A stretch of 64,000 nt of DNA from Burkholderia arboris (GCF_902499125.1 NZ_CABVPX010000003.1:310001-374000), one strand, 5' to 3'; shown: positions 53,407 through 63,559, numbered from the stretch's first letter. Numbers and translations are program-made. The notes: generated by a model not told the origin, from the sequence alone.

Positions 53407-54156
53407 ATGAGCCAGCCTCTTACTCCTGACAAGTTCGAACAGGCACTGCGAGCAAAGGGTGCGTTCTATCACATTCATCATCCGTATCAAGTTGCCATGT
53501 TCAACGGCGAAGCGTCGCGAGAACAGATTCAGGGTTGGGTCGCGAACCGCTTCTACTATCAGGTCAACATTCCGGTGAAGGATGCCGCGATTCTCGCAAA
53601 CTGCCCAGACCGTGATGCTCGGCGGCTATGGGTCCAGCGCCTGCTCGACCACGACGGAATGGCCAATGAAGAGGGGGGTATCGAAGCGTGGCTTCGACTG
53701 GGCGAGGCAGTCGGACTGCAGGTGGCTGACTTGCGATCACATGAGCTTGTGTTGCCGGGCGTGCGCTTCGCGGTCGATGCCTATGTGAATTTTGCTCGTC
53801 GTGCGACCTGGCAGGAGGCTGCGAGCAGTTCGCTGACCGAGTTGTTTGCGCCCGAGATCCATCAGTCTCGCCTCGATACATGGCCACGCCACTATCCGTG
53901 GATCGATCCTGACGGTTACGCATACTTTCGTACTCGCCTTGGTCAAGCGCGCCGCGATGTCGAGCACGGACTTGACATCACACTGCGGCATTACACGACC
54001 TACGAGAGTCAGCAACGAATGCTAGAGATTCTGCAGTTCAAACTCGACATTCTTTGGACGATGCTCGATGCGATGTCGATGGCTTACGAACTGCATCGAC
54101 CACCCTATCACACAGTAACGGATCAGCCGGTCTGGCACCGAGGAATCGCCCTATGA
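53407..54156 (+). CDS. pqqC: Pyrroloquinoline-quinone synthase PqqC
   Basis: A 249-residue oxidase performing ring closure and the final eight-electron oxidation to PQQ. The sequence from [22 protein letters not shown] on follows the family closely, including [17 protein letters not shown] and the end [16 protein letters not shown]. The start at 53407 matches family length; an in-frame ATG at 53320 would add 29 atypical residues but cannot be excluded. The stop overlaps the pqqD ATG (ATGA). Confidence 0.92.
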   Translation: MSQPLTPDKFEQALRAKGAFYHIHHPYQVAMFNGEASREQIQGWVANRFYYQVNIPVKDAAILANCPDRDARRLWVQRLLDHDGMANEEGGIEAWLRLGEAVGLQVADLRSHELVLPGVRFAVDAYVNFARRATWQEAASSSLTELFAPEIHQSRLDTWPRHYPWIDPDGYAYFRTRLGQARRDVEHGLDITLRHYTTYESQQRMLEILQFKLDILWTMLDAMSMAYELHRPPYHTVTDQPVWHRGIAL

Positions 54157-54428
54157 GTTTCGATCGAAACAGAGTGCCGCTTTGGCGACAGGGCTTTCGC
54201 TTTCAGTATGAACCCGTGCAGAAGGCATATGTGCTGCTGTACCCGGAGGGCATGGTCAGGTTCAACGAAAGCGCAAGCGCGATCGGTCAACTGATCGACG
54301 GTATGTGCACCGTGGCGGAAATTGTCGCGCATCTTCAACAGCAGTTTCCGGATGCGCAGGAACTCGGCGCAGATGTCGAGGACTTCATGGAGACCGCCCG
54401 TGGCGAGCATTGGCTTGAACTCGTGTAA
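54153..54428 (+). CDS. pqqD: PQQ biosynthesis chaperone PqqD
   Basis: A 91-residue peptide chaperone that presents PqqA to PqqE. Family features: [26 protein letters not shown], then [14 protein letters not shown] and a C-terminal helix pair. The ATG overlaps the end of pqqC, and its end overlaps the start of pqqE. Confidence 0.93.
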   Translation: MSFDRNRVPLWRQGFRFQYEPVQKAYVLLYPEGMVRFNESASAIGQLIDGMCTVAEIVAHLQQQFPDAQELGADVEDFMETARGEHWLELV

Positions 54429-55566
54429 CCCTGAGACTCCGATTGTTGAACCGGTTGCAGTCGGTCTGCCACTTTGGCTTTTGGCGGAACTCACTTATCG
54501 ATGTCCGCTGCAATGTCCGTACTGCTCGAACCCGTTGGATTTCGCGCGCCAGGGCGTGGAGCTCGATACGGAGCAGTGGTTCAAAGTGATGGCCCAGGGG
54601 CGGAAGATGGGGGCTGTGCAGATCGGCTTCTCGGGCGGAGAGCCGCTTGTTCGACAAGATCTTGTCGATCTGATTGGAGAGGCCCGGCGACTCGGCTACT
54701 ACACCAACCTGATCACTTCGGGTATCGGACTGACCGAGCAGAAGATCGTTGATCTTCATCGTGCTGGCCTCGACCACATTCAGATCAGTTTTCAGGCAAG
54801 CGACGAGGAAGTGAGCAGCATGCTCGCTGGGTCAGCAAAGGCGTTTGCGCAAAAGATCGAGATGGCACGCGCGGTGAAGGCGCGTGGTTACCCGATGGTG
54901 CTGAATTTTGTCACGCATCGGTACAACATCGACGAGATCAACAAGATCATCGAGCTTTGTATCGCGCTTGAGGCGGACTATGTTGAGCTTGCGACGTGCC
55001 AGTACTACGGCTGGGCTTATCTGAACCGTGATGCGCTCCTGCCGACGCGAGAGCAGCTTCTGCGAGCAGAACGCATCACGAACGAATATCGCACGAAACT
55101 AGCCGCAGAAGGCAGCCCGTGCAAGTTGATATTTGTGACGCCGGACTATTACGAGGACAGGCCGAAGCCGTGCATGAGCGGTTGGGGAAACCTGTTTTTG
55201 ATTGTCACACCAGACGGTACGGCACTCCCGTGTCACGGCGCGAGGCAACTCCCCATCCCCTTCCCGAATGTGCGCGACCACGATCTTTCGTACATCTGGC
55301 GCGAGTCGTTCGGTTTCAACCGATATCGGGGTGAGGCCTGGATGTCCGAACCCTGTCGGTCGTGTGACGAGAGGAAGCAGGATCTCGGCGGGTGCCGCTG
55401 CCAGGCTTTCATGATGACAGGTGATGCAAGCAAGACGGATCCCGCATGCAGTAAGTCACCGCACCACGATCAAATTCTGAAAGCGCGCGAAGCTGCGTTC
55501 GCACCATTGGAATCTGTCAAGGAAATCACGTTTCGCAACGAACGAAATTCTCGTGAACTGGCGTGA
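54415..55566 (+). CDS. pqqE: PqqA peptide cyclase PqqE (radical SAM)
   Basis: A radical SAM enzyme forming the C-C bond between Glu and Tyr of PqqA. The CxxxCxxC cluster is in [13 protein letters not shown], and a SPASM-like auxiliary cluster region occurs near the C terminus ([25 protein letters not shown]). The start is uncertain: TTG at 54415 gives 383 residues, close to family length, whereas ATG at 54373 overlaps pqqD by 56 bases. No pqqF or pqqG protease gene follows. Confidence 0.9.
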   Translation: MNSCNPETPIVEPVAVGLPLWLLAELTYRCPLQCPYCSNPLDFARQGVELDTEQWFKVMAQGRKMGAVQIGFSGGEPLVRQDLVDLIGEARRLGYYTNLITSGIGLTEQKIVDLHRAGLDHIQISFQASDEEVSSMLAGSAKAFAQKIEMARAVKARGYPMVLNFVTHRYNIDEINKIIELCIALEADYVELATCQYYGWAYLNRDALLPTREQLLRAERITNEYRTKLAAEGSPCKLIFVTPDYYEDRPKPCMSGWGNLFLIVTPDGTALPCHGARQLPIPFPNVRDHDLSYIWRESFGFNRYRGEAWMSEPCRSCDERKQDLGGCRCQAFMMTGDASKTDPACSKSPHHDQILKAREAAFAPLESVKEITFRNERNSRELA

Positions 55567-55665
55567 GCTTGAGAACAGTTTGTAGACGGACGTCTGCACC
55601 AGTCATTCGCGTATGCGCGATCTCAACGGGAAGATCGATTCGCGCAGTCTGATTTAGGGGTTTTT

Positions 55666-58131
55666 ATGAGTAACAAAATGATTAACTTAAACAGATTTTT
55701 GCCGATCTGGGATCGCGTCATAGCAGCAGTGATCCTGATCAGTGGATTGACCATGCTCTTTGGGGGAATTGGCCTTCTGTTGCTGGACGGCAGTCCGTAT
55801 TACATAATCGCGGGTGCCTTACTGGTCTGGTCAGGGTGGCTTTTGTGGCGAAGACGCCTCCTCGGGGCAACGGTATTCGGCGTTATCTACGCGATTACGC
55901 TGCTCTGGACGTTGTACGAAACCGCATCCCGGCTGTGGGGATGGGTACCCAGAATGGGTTTCCTTACAGGGCTCGCATTCTTTGTTGCCTTAATGCTGCC
56001 GCGGCTAGTAAGTGCGGGGGGATTGAGCGGATACGGTCGCAATTTGGCAAAGATACTTGCGGCCGGATGTGTCGCGTTCGCCGGTGTTGCATTTGCTTTG
56101 TCGTTCATCCCACAACAGAGCTTTCTTTCCGATGCGCCAATGACGGGCGAGCAGCTCGTTTCCGATGGCGCGCGACGCGCTGCGCAGCGTGCAGGGCAAC
56201 CGGACGCTGACTGGCGTCACTATGGCCGCGATACGGATGCAACCCGATACTCGCCGCTCGATCAGATTAACAGTAGCAATGTATCGAAGCTGAAAGTAGC
56301 GTGGGTTTATCACACGGGCGATTTGCCTCCGAAAGGTAAGGCGAACAAGTGGGCAGCTGAAATGACGCCGATCAAGGTCGGGGATGGCCTTTATTTGTGT
56401 ACGGCGACTAACAATCTTGCGAAGCTTGATCCTACGACAGGCAAGGCAATCTGGACGCACGATGTCGGAACTCGGTACGAGAGCGTGCCGTACACGGCGG
56501 CATGTCGTGGTCTTGTGCATCACGTGTCGAAGACGATTCCGGTCGGGCGGCAATGTCACGAGAAGATCATTGAAGGCACGATCGATGGTCGCTTGATCGC
56601 GGTTGATGCGACTACAGGAGCATCGTGCGAAGGATTTGGCGAGCACGGCCAGGTCAGTTTGTTGAAGGGACTTGGCAAGACGGTGCCTGGTTTCGTCGCG
56701 ATGACGTCCCCACCCGTTATCGTCAATGGAACGATCGTTGCGAACCACGAGGTGCTCGACGGTCAGCGCCGCTGGGCGCCGTCGGGCGTGATTCGCGGAT
56801 ACGACGCTGATACGGGCGCGTTCAAATGGGCTTGGGATGTGAATCGACCAGGTCAACGCGGTGAACCGGGGCCGGGAGAGGAATATAGCCGCGGTACGCC
56901 GAACTCATGGGGGCCGCTGGCTGGCGACGACAGTCTGGGTCTCGTCTACATCCCGACCGGCAATTCGGCGGCAGACTACTACAGCGCGATGCGTACGCCG
57001 AATGAAAACCGCGTCGCGTCTGCAATCGTTGCCCTCGATGCTGCAACAGGCGAAGAACGCTGGGTGTTCCAGACTGCTCACAAGGATGTCTGGGACTACG
57101 ATATTGGATCGCAACCGACCCTTTTTGAATTCCCGACGAGCAACGGTTCGGTACCGGCCATGGTGATTCCCACCAAACGCGGACAGTTGTTCGTTGTAGA
57201 TCGGCGCGATGGCAAACCGTTGTTGCCGGTCGAAGAGCAACCGGCGCCGCCAGGCAATGTGCCGAACGATCCGCGCGCGCCGACGCAACCGTGGTCGACT
57301 CGCATGCCGCGCCTTGCGTTCCCGGATCTGCAGGAAAAAACGATGTGGGGGATGACGCCGTTCGATCAGCTGTATTGCCGCATCAAATTTCGTCAGGCGC
57401 ATTACGTTGGTGAATTTACGCCACCGGTTACCGACAAGCCGTGGATTGAATATCCAGGATACAACGGTGGCGTGGACTGGGGGAGTGTCGCCTATGACCC
57501 GACGAAGGGCGTGCTGATCGCAAACTGGAACGTCACGCCGATGTACGACAGGCTGCTGTCCCGTAAAGAAGCTGATTCGATGGGCCTGTTTTCGAAGGAC
57601 GATCCGAGGCATACCGAAAAATCCACCGCGGAAGGGCCAGGAGCGATGGCGGATACACCGTACGGCATCGACGTCGAGCCCTTCTTGATGCCGCTTACGA
57701 AGGTGCTGTGCAATGAACCTCCCTATGGGATGATCACTGCGATCGACATGCACAACCAGAAGGTCGTTTGGCAACATCCGTTTGGGACCGCACGCGCAAA
57801 TGGTCCGTTCGGACTTCCGACCTACATGCCGATTCAAGTTGGCACACCGAACAATGGTGGCCCGATCATTACCGCCGGGAATCTGATTTTCGCTGGTGCT
57901 GCGACCGATAACCTGCTTCATGCATTCGACCAGAAGACCGGAAAGATGGTGTGGACCGATTTACTACCGGGGGGAGGGCAGGCAACTCCGATGACCTATT
58001 CGGCGAACGGCAAACAATACGTGGTAATTATGGCCGGTGGGCACCACTTCATGGAAACGCCGATCAGTGATGCACTTGTCGCGTATGCGCTTCCTGATGA
58101 TGTGGTTTCCGGGGCAGTGCCCCGGAAATAA
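55666..58131 (+). CDS. Membrane-bound PQQ-dependent dehydrogenase, glucose/quinate/shikimate family
   Basis: An 821-residue quinoprotein with five hydrophobic segments in the first 150 residues, then an eight-bladed propeller. Landmarks: DWRHYGRDTDATRYSPLDQI at the propeller start, the catalytic aspartate in AHKDVWDYDIGSQP, repeated W-motifs such as GEERWVFQT and KVVWQHPFG, and GGGQATPMTY near the end. It oxidises a sugar or cyclic polyol in the periplasm and passes electrons to ubiquinone. AGGGG precedes the ATG. The adjacent pqq genes supply its cofactor and cioAB can reoxidise its quinol. Glucose versus quinate/shikimate cannot be resolved by eye. Confidence 0.9.
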   Translation: MSNKMINLNRFLPIWDRVIAAVILISGLTMLFGGIGLLLLDGSPYYIIAGALLVWSGWLLWRRRLLGATVFGVIYAITLLWTLYETASRLWGWVPRMGFLTGLAFFVALMLPRLVSAGGLSGYGRNLAKILAAGCVAFAGVAFALSFIPQQSFLSDAPMTGEQLVSDGARRAAQRAGQPDADWRHYGRDTDATRYSPLDQINSSNVSKLKVAWVYHTGDLPPKGKANKWAAEMTPIKVGDGLYLCTATNNLAKLDPTTGKAIWTHDVGTRYESVPYTAACRGLVHHVSKTIPVGRQCHEKIIEGTIDGRLIAVDATTGASCEGFGEHGQVSLLKGLGKTVPGFVAMTSPPVIVNGTIVANHEVLDGQRRWAPSGVIRGYDADTGAFKWAWDVNRPGQRGEPGPGEEYSRGTPNSWGPLAGDDSLGLVYIPTGNSAADYYSAMRTPNENRVASAIVALDAATGEERWVFQTAHKDVWDYDIGSQPTLFEFPTSNGSVPAMVIPTKRGQLFVVDRRDGKPLLPVEEQPAPPGNVPNDPRAPTQPWSTRMPRLAFPDLQEKTMWGMTPFDQLYCRIKFRQAHYVGEFTPPVTDKPWIEYPGYNGGVDWGSVAYDPTKGVLIANWNVTPMYDRLLSRKEADSMGLFSKDDPRHTEKSTAEGPGAMADTPYGIDVEPFLMPLTKVLCNEPPYGMITAIDMHNQKVVWQHPFGTARANGPFGLPTYMPIQVGTPNNGGPIITAGNLIFAGAATDNLLHAFDQKTGKMVWTDLLPGGGQATPMTYSANGKQYVVIMAGGHHFMETPISDALVAYALPDDVVSGAVPRK

Positions 58132-58292
58132 TCAGTGTACGTGACGAAGGTGATCACAACATCGTCGTCGTCACGGCCCACCGCTCAAAGTCGGCGCGCG
58201 AATTGATTCGCTTGATTCGCGTGTCGATGCCGTCCCGAAAATGAACTCATCGGACTTTCCTCTTCGACAGCGAATCAATTCAATTTTCTCTC

Positions 58293-58742
58293 ATGGAAAT
58301 TTGGACGTTCTGCATCCTGCTCGGCATCGGGAGCATCCTGCTTCACGCGACGTCGATGGTTTTGTTGGCGACCGTTGCACGTCGACTGCGCATAGCGCTC
58401 CGCATTCACCCCGACAATGTCCGCATACAGTTGGAGAAGTTCGTCGGATTGTTGATTTTTATCTGCGTAGCGCTCGGCTTACTTCACGTGTTTGAAGCCG
58501 CCGCCTGGGCTGTCATTTATGTCGGTGTCGGTGCTGTGACCACCTTCGGCGATGCATTGCTTTACTCGATCGACACGATGGCAACACGGGGTGCTTCGGG
58601 TATCAATCTGACTGATCAATGGCAGATTATGGGCGCGATCGAGGCATCGGTCGGTGTATTTCTCTTCGGCGTGTCGACGGCATTTCTGTTCTCTGTTATG
58701 CAGATCGATTTTTCGATTATGCAGAGTGATTTTCATAAGTGA
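58293..58742 (+). CDS. Membrane protein, two-pore-channel-like (Ion_trans_2)
   Basis: A 149-residue protein with about three hydrophobic segments and a re-entrant-looking part AVTTFGDALLYSIDTMATRGASGINL before the last segment, the layout of a small ion-channel domain, but without the TVGYGD potassium filter. Such proteins are annotated as ion channel family members without known ion. It follows the PQQ dehydrogenase by 161 bases and may or may not be functionally linked. The ribosome site is weak. Confidence 0.6.
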   Translation: MEIWTFCILLGIGSILLHATSMVLLATVARRLRIALRIHPDNVRIQLEKFVGLLIFICVALGLLHVFEAAAWAVIYVGVGAVTTFGDALLYSIDTMATRGASGINLTDQWQIMGAIEASVGVFLFGVSTAFLFSVMQIDFSIMQSDFHK

Positions 58743-58830
58743 CGGAAATCTAATATTGATTGCGAGTCTTGTGGGCGTTTTTTGAGTATTGGTATTGATC
58801 TGTGTTCGATTGAAAATTTAGGGGATGAGA

Positions 58831-59793
58831 ATGTACGGAACGTTTTCTGGAAGTTATTCAGATTTTTCGTTTTCTTCTGATCGTGATGGAGAAATGATTT
58901 GCGCGCGTCGCTGGTCGCCGCCCGCTAATATGATGCCTCGTGGTTTGATTCAGATAACACATGGGATCTCTGAGCATAGTGGTCGATATGATCAATTCGC
59001 GCACGAACTTTCTTGCCATGGTTATGTCGTTTACGCGCTTGATCTTCGAGCTCACGGGCGCACCGCACGAGATGGAAAGCTCGGCATTGCTGGCATCGAT
59101 GCCTGGGAGCTTATGAAATCGGATATTGCCCAGATTGGAAAAATCGCAAAGAGGGCGTATCCAAATTTGCCACTGATTGCTTTTGGGCACAGCATGGGGT
59201 CGGCCCTGACGCAAATTTATGCTCAAGAGCATGGTGATTCGCTTGCAGGTGTCATTTTGTGCGGAACAATGGGTAGCTTTCCGGGAAAGAGTTCGACTGA
59301 CGTTGATACGATGCTGCCAGATTTGAAGCGACTTGCCGAAAGCGACAAGGCGCATGAAATATCTGGATTTATGGAGGAAATGTTGGAGTCTTTCAATTCG
59401 TCGTTCGTTGGTGGAAGCTCGACGACAGGCGGGGAGTGGATGACGGGCGATAAAGTTGAGTTAAATAAATTCTTTGATGATCCATTGTGCGGAAAGATTT
59501 TCTGTAACAGTCTTTTGTATTCGGTTGCGGACGGATTTCAATCAATTTGGAGGGAAGGGGCTGAGCAGCGTATACCGCGGTCGCTTCCAATTTTGATCAT
59601 CTGCGGCACTGAGGATCCGGTCGGTGAAAAAACAAGGTCGGTCACGAAATTGATAGATCGCTACGCGAAACAAGGACATCTTCGTTTGTCATATATTTTT
59701 TATCCGGGTGCTCGCCACGAAATTCTTAATGAAGTTTGCAGGGATGTTGTTTTCAGGGATATTGAGGGTTGGCTTGCATTAACGCTCAGGTAA
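58831..59793 (+). CDS. Alpha/beta hydrolase, lysophospholipase/monoglyceride lipase-like
   Basis: A 320-residue hydrolase: ITHGISEHSGRYDQFAHEL (HG oxyanion region), GHSMGSALTQIYAQ with the nucleophile serine near 125, Asp in ICGTEDPVGE and His in YPGARHEILNE. This is the serine aminopeptidase S33/monoglyceride lipase group, cytosolic, hydrolysing lysolipids or small esters. AGGGG lies 6 bases before ATG 58831; an ATG two codons earlier is possible. AT-rich codons mark it as the last low-GC gene before pqiA. Confidence 0.85.
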   Translation: MYGTFSGSYSDFSFSSDRDGEMICARRWSPPANMMPRGLIQITHGISEHSGRYDQFAHELSCHGYVVYALDLRAHGRTARDGKLGIAGIDAWELMKSDIAQIGKIAKRAYPNLPLIAFGHSMGSALTQIYAQEHGDSLAGVILCGTMGSFPGKSSTDVDTMLPDLKRLAESDKAHEISGFMEEMLESFNSSFVGGSSTTGGEWMTGDKVELNKFFDDPLCGKIFCNSLLYSVADGFQSIWREGAEQRIPRSLPILIICGTEDPVGEKTRSVTKLIDRYAKQGHLRLSYIFYPGARHEILNEVCRDVVFRDIEGWLALTLR

Positions 59794-59847
59794 TTTTTCA
59801 TCAATGTTGAAAGTATTTTGAATATTGAACTGTTGTCGAGTATCTGA

Positions 59848-60522
59848 ATGATGATCGAACGTGGCGTGGAAATTTGTATCTGTCACGAGTGCGACGCACT
59901 GTTGCACAAACCACGCCTGAGCGGCCGCGAAATCGCGCGCTGTCCGCGCTGCGACGCGCTGCTGTACCGCAACAGCGCCGCGCAGATCGAGCGGATCTGC
60001 GCGCTCGCGCTCGCCGCGCTGATCACGTTCACGATCGCGCAGGCGTTCCCGATCCTCGAAATGGACGTGAACGGCAACCGCGTGCAGACCACGCTGATCG
60101 GCGCGATCGATTCGCTGTGGCACCAGGACATGGCGATCGTCGGCGTGATGGTGTTCTGCTCGACCGTGCTGTTCCCGCTCGTCGAGATGGCCGCGCTGCT
60201 GTACCTGCTGCTGCCGATCCGCCGCGGCGTCGTGCCGCCCGGTTTCAACCTGGTCCTGCGCGCGATCGAGCTCGTGCGGCCGTGGGGCATGATCGAGGTG
60301 TTCATGCTCGGCATTCTGGTCACGATCGTGAAGATGGTGAGCCTCGCGCGCGTCGTGCCCGACGCCGCGCTGTTCGCGTTCGCCGCACTCACGCTGATGA
60401 TCGCGGTCGTGCTGATGTTCGATCCGCGCACGCTGTGGGACATCGCCGACGACCTGCGCGCCGGGCGCTCGCCCGGGCAACCCGACTCGGCCGCCCCGCT
60501 GCCGGAAGCCGCCCGCCGATGA
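59848..60522 (+). CDS. pqiA: Paraquat-inducible protein A, first half-type protein
   Basis: A 224-residue membrane protein with an N-terminal zinc ribbon (CHECDALLHKP...CPRCDALL) and four hydrophobic segments, corresponding to the N-terminal half of E. coli PqiA. It anchors the PqiB tunnel in the inner membrane for lipid transport between membranes. Its stop overlaps the next ATG (ATGA). GC content jumps back to core level within its first codons, marking the right edge of the accessory block. Confidence 0.88.
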   Translation: MMIERGVEICICHECDALLHKPRLSGREIARCPRCDALLYRNSAAQIERICALALAALITFTIAQAFPILEMDVNGNRVQTTLIGAIDSLWHQDMAIVGVMVFCSTVLFPLVEMAALLYLLLPIRRGVVPPGFNLVLRAIELVRPWGMIEVFMLGILVTIVKMVSLARVVPDAALFAFAALTLMIAVVLMFDPRTLWDIADDLRAGRSPGQPDSAAPLPEAARR

Positions 60523-61148
60523 CGACACCGACCGCCGCACGCGCAGGCTACGCGAGCTGCCACACGTGCGGGCTCGTACAGACGCTCGACCGGCCGCACG
60601 CGCACTGCGCGCGCTGCGGCACCGCACTGCACTTCCGTACCCCGAACAGCATCATGCGCACCTGGGCGCTGCTGCTCGCGGCCGCGATCCTCTACATTCC
60701 CGCGAACCTGCTGCCGATCATGCGCACCGCGTCGATCGTCGGCTCGCAGGAAGACACGATCATGAGCGGCGTCATCTATTTCTGGGTGTCGGGCGACTGG
60801 CCGCTCGCCGTCGTCGTGTTCGTCGCGAGCATCCTCGTGCCGATGCTCAAGCTCGGCGTGCTGCTGATCCTCGTGATCAGCGCGCAGCGCCGCACCGCGT
60901 GGCGGCCGCAGCAGCGCACGCGGCTGTTCCGGATCGTCGAGCGCATCGGCCGCTGGTCGATGCTCGACATCTTCGTCGTGACGCTGACCGTCGCGCTCGT
61001 CCATTTCCGTTCGCTCGCCGTCATCACGGCCGGCCCCGGCGCGCTCGCGTTCGGTTCCGTCGTGATCCTGACGATGCTCGCGTCGATGCAGTTCGATCCC
61101 CGCCTGATCTGGGATCCAGTCGAAAACTCAGGGAATCACCATGAATAG
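60519..61148 (+). CDS. pqiA: Paraquat-inducible protein A, second half-type protein
   Basis: A 209-residue protein with zinc ribbon CHTCGLVQ...CARCGTAL and four hydrophobic segments (WALLLAAAILYIPANLLPIM and others), matching the C-terminal half of PqiA. In E. coli both halves are fused in one protein; here they are separate, overlapping genes. It overlaps pqiB by 8 bases. Confidence 0.88.
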   Translation: MTTPTAARAGYASCHTCGLVQTLDRPHAHCARCGTALHFRTPNSIMRTWALLLAAAILYIPANLLPIMRTASIVGSQEDTIMSGVIYFWVSGDWPLAVVVFVASILVPMLKLGVLLILVISAQRRTAWRPQQRTRLFRIVERIGRWSMLDIFVVTLTVALVHFRSLAVITAGPGALAFGSVVILTMLASMQFDPRLIWDPVENSGNHHE

Positions 61149-62763
61149 TCCACAAGGCCCGCAGCACGACGCGCCCCGGCCGCCCGATCCGACGATCTCG
61201 ACGAAAAGCGGCTGGCTGCCGTCGCTCGTCTGGCTCGTGCCGCTGATCGCCGCGCTGATCGGCATCGGCCTCGTGATCAAGTCCGTGCGCGAACGCGGCC
61301 CGGAAATCACGATCAGCTTCCACAGCGCCGAAGGGCTCGAGCCCGGCAAGACCCAGGTCAAGTACAAGGACGTCGAGATCGGCATGGTCAAGACGATCAA
61401 GCTGTCGAAGGACCTGTCGCGCGTGCTCGTCCAGGTGCAGCTGAAGAAGGAAGCCGAGGACTTCGCGGTCAAGGGCTCGCGCTTCTGGATCGTGCGGCCG
61501 CGCGTCGGCGCGACCGGCGTGTCGGGGCTCGGTACGCTGCTGTCCGGCGCGTACATCGGCGTCGACGCCGGCCACGGGCAGGATACGCTGACCGACTTCA
61601 CGGGCCTCGAGACGCCACCGGCCGTCACGGGCGACCAGAAAGGCACGCAGTACGTGCTGCGCGGCGATTCGCTCGGCTCGGTCGACATCGGCTCGCCGGT
61701 CTACTACCGCCGCGTGCAGGTCGGCCAGGTGGTCGGCTTCTCGCTCGACAAGGACGGCACGGGCGTCACGTTCAACGTGTTCGTCAATGCGCCGTACGAC
61801 CAGTACGTCGGCATCAACTCGCGCTGGTGGCAGGCGAGCGGCGTCGACCTGCGGCTCGATTCGAGCGGCCTGAAGCTGAACACGCAGTCGCTCGCGACGG
61901 TGATCCTCGGCGGCATCGCGTTCCAGACGCCGCCGAACCAGGGCAGCGGCGCGACGGCGCCGAACAACACGACGTTCCGCCTCGGCTCCGACGAAGGCGA
62001 CGCGATGCGCAACCCGGATGGCGAACTGGTACAGGTCGTGATGAACTTCAACCAGTCGCTGCGCGGGCTCGCCGTCGGCGCGCCGGTCGACTTCCGCGGC
62101 ATCGTGCTCGGCGAAGTGACGAACATCGGCATCGACTTCGATCCGAAGACGAAGAACTTCACGATGCCGGTGACGATGAACCTCTATCCGGATCGTCTCG
62201 GCAAGTCCTTTCGGGATGCGGTCGGCTACCAGGGCGATACTGCGCGCCGGTTGGTCTTGAAGCGATTGGTTTCAGGTTACGGTCTGCGCGGCCAGCTGCG
62301 TACGGGGAATCTGTTGACCGGTCAGTTGTATGTCGCACTCGATTTTTTCCCGCAGGCGCGAGCGGAGTCGATCGATATCACGAAATCGGTGATGGAACTG
62401 CCGACCGTGCCGAATACGCTCGACGAACTGCAGCTGCAGGTCGCCGACATCGCGAAGAAGCTCGACAAGGTGCCGTTCGACCAGATCGGCGCGAACCTGA
62501 ACAGCGCGCTGTCGAACGCCGACAAGCTGTTCAAGCAGCTCGACACGCAGGTCGCGCCGGAAGCGCGCGACACGCTGTCGGTCGCCAAGCAGACCTTCTC
62601 GACCGCCGAGGCGACGCTGCAGCAGGATTCGCCGCTGCAGTCCGACGTGCGCGGCGCGCTGAAGGAACTCACGCGCACGCTGCAATCGCTGAACGCGCTC
62701 GCCGACTACCTCGAGCGTCACCCCGAATCGCTGCTCAAGGGCAAGCCAGGAGACAAGCAATGA
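61141..62763 (+). CDS. pqiB: Intermembrane lipid transport protein PqiB (MCE domains)
   Basis: A 540-residue protein with one N-terminal membrane anchor (LPSLVWLVPLIAALIGIGLVI) and three MCE/MlaD domains (starting near residues 55, 170 and 295), then a long amphipathic helical C-terminal part (about 400-540) that forms the needle-like tunnel across the periplasm. It starts at 61141 with AGGGAA upstream. It is encoded between the inner-membrane anchors and the outer-membrane lipoprotein PqiC. Confidence 0.92.
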   Translation: MNSPQGPQHDAPRPPDPTISTKSGWLPSLVWLVPLIAALIGIGLVIKSVRERGPEITISFHSAEGLEPGKTQVKYKDVEIGMVKTIKLSKDLSRVLVQVQLKKEAEDFAVKGSRFWIVRPRVGATGVSGLGTLLSGAYIGVDAGHGQDTLTDFTGLETPPAVTGDQKGTQYVLRGDSLGSVDIGSPVYYRRVQVGQVVGFSLDKDGTGVTFNVFVNAPYDQYVGINSRWWQASGVDLRLDSSGLKLNTQSLATVILGGIAFQTPPNQGSGATAPNNTTFRLGSDEGDAMRNPDGELVQVVMNFNQSLRGLAVGAPVDFRGIVLGEVTNIGIDFDPKTKNFTMPVTMNLYPDRLGKSFRDAVGYQGDTARRLVLKRLVSGYGLRGQLRTGNLLTGQLYVALDFFPQARAESIDITKSVMELPTVPNTLDELQLQVADIAKKLDKVPFDQIGANLNSALSNADKLFKQLDTQVAPEARDTLSVAKQTFSTAEATLQQDSPLQSDVRGALKELTRTLQSLNALADYLERHPESLLKGKPGDKQ

Positions 62764-63434
62764 CGACCCGCGTGAACGGTTTTGCGAGCGGCGCGGCGGC
62801 GGCCTTCGCCGCACTCGCGCTCGCCGCGTGCAGCTCGCCGCCCGCGCGGTTCTACACGCTCAGCCCGGCCGACGCCGCGGCGCCGCTGCGCACCGCGCCG
62901 GCCAACCCGGCGTTCCTGATCGAGGTGCCGTCCGTCGGCGTGCCCGAGCAGGTCGCGAAGAACCAGCTGGTCGTGCAGAAAAACGCCGCGCAGGTCGACG
63001 TGCTCGAGCAGGAACGCTGGGCGTCACCGCCCGCCGACGAGATCCGCCGCGCGTTGTCGGACGATCTCGCCGCGCGGCTCGGCACGATCGACGTCGCGAA
63101 TTCCGCGTATCCGCCCGGCGTGCCCGTGTATCGCATCAGCGTGAACGTGCAGCGCTTCGAGTCGTGGCCGGGCAAACGGGCGGCGGTCGATGCGGTGTGG
63201 AGCGTGCGCTCGCTCGCCACGCAGGCCGTGATGACCTGCCGCACGAGCGTCGCCGAACCGGTCGCCGACGGCTACGACGCACTCGTCGCCGGCCACCGGC
63301 GCGCGCTCGACGTGATTGCGATGCAAGCCGCGGCCGGCGTGCGCGCGATGGTTACGGAACTGGCACCGACTTCGACGAAAACATCCGCCCGCATTATCAA
63401 TTGCCCGGTCGACGTAAGGTTGCAAGCGAGATGA
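62760..63434 (+). CDS. pqiC: Lipoprotein PqiC (ABC-type transport auxiliary family)
   Basis: A 224-residue lipoprotein: signal with lipobox ALAAC near residue 20, then SSPPARFYTLSP, the typical YTL entry of PqiC/YmbA, and the domain end CRTSVAEPVADGYDALVAGHRRALDVIA. It sits in the outer membrane and caps the PqiB tunnel. The ATG overlaps the pqiB stop (ATGA). Confidence 0.9.
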   Translation: MTTRVNGFASGAAAAFAALALAACSSPPARFYTLSPADAAAPLRTAPANPAFLIEVPSVGVPEQVAKNQLVVQKNAAQVDVLEQERWASPPADEIRRALSDDLAARLGTIDVANSAYPPGVPVYRISVNVQRFESWPGKRAAVDAVWSVRSLATQAVMTCRTSVAEPVADGYDALVAGHRRALDVIAMQAAAGVRAMVTELAPTSTKTSARIINCPVDVRLQAR

Positions 63435-63559
63435 GACATGGGAAATCGGCATTATCTGCCGACATTCGCTGGTATATGAACTTCATATCCGGTAGCAGGC
63501 TGCATGGAGTATCGATGCTTCTAATTACATGCGATTGGTTTCCGCTTTGAGGGGGAATA

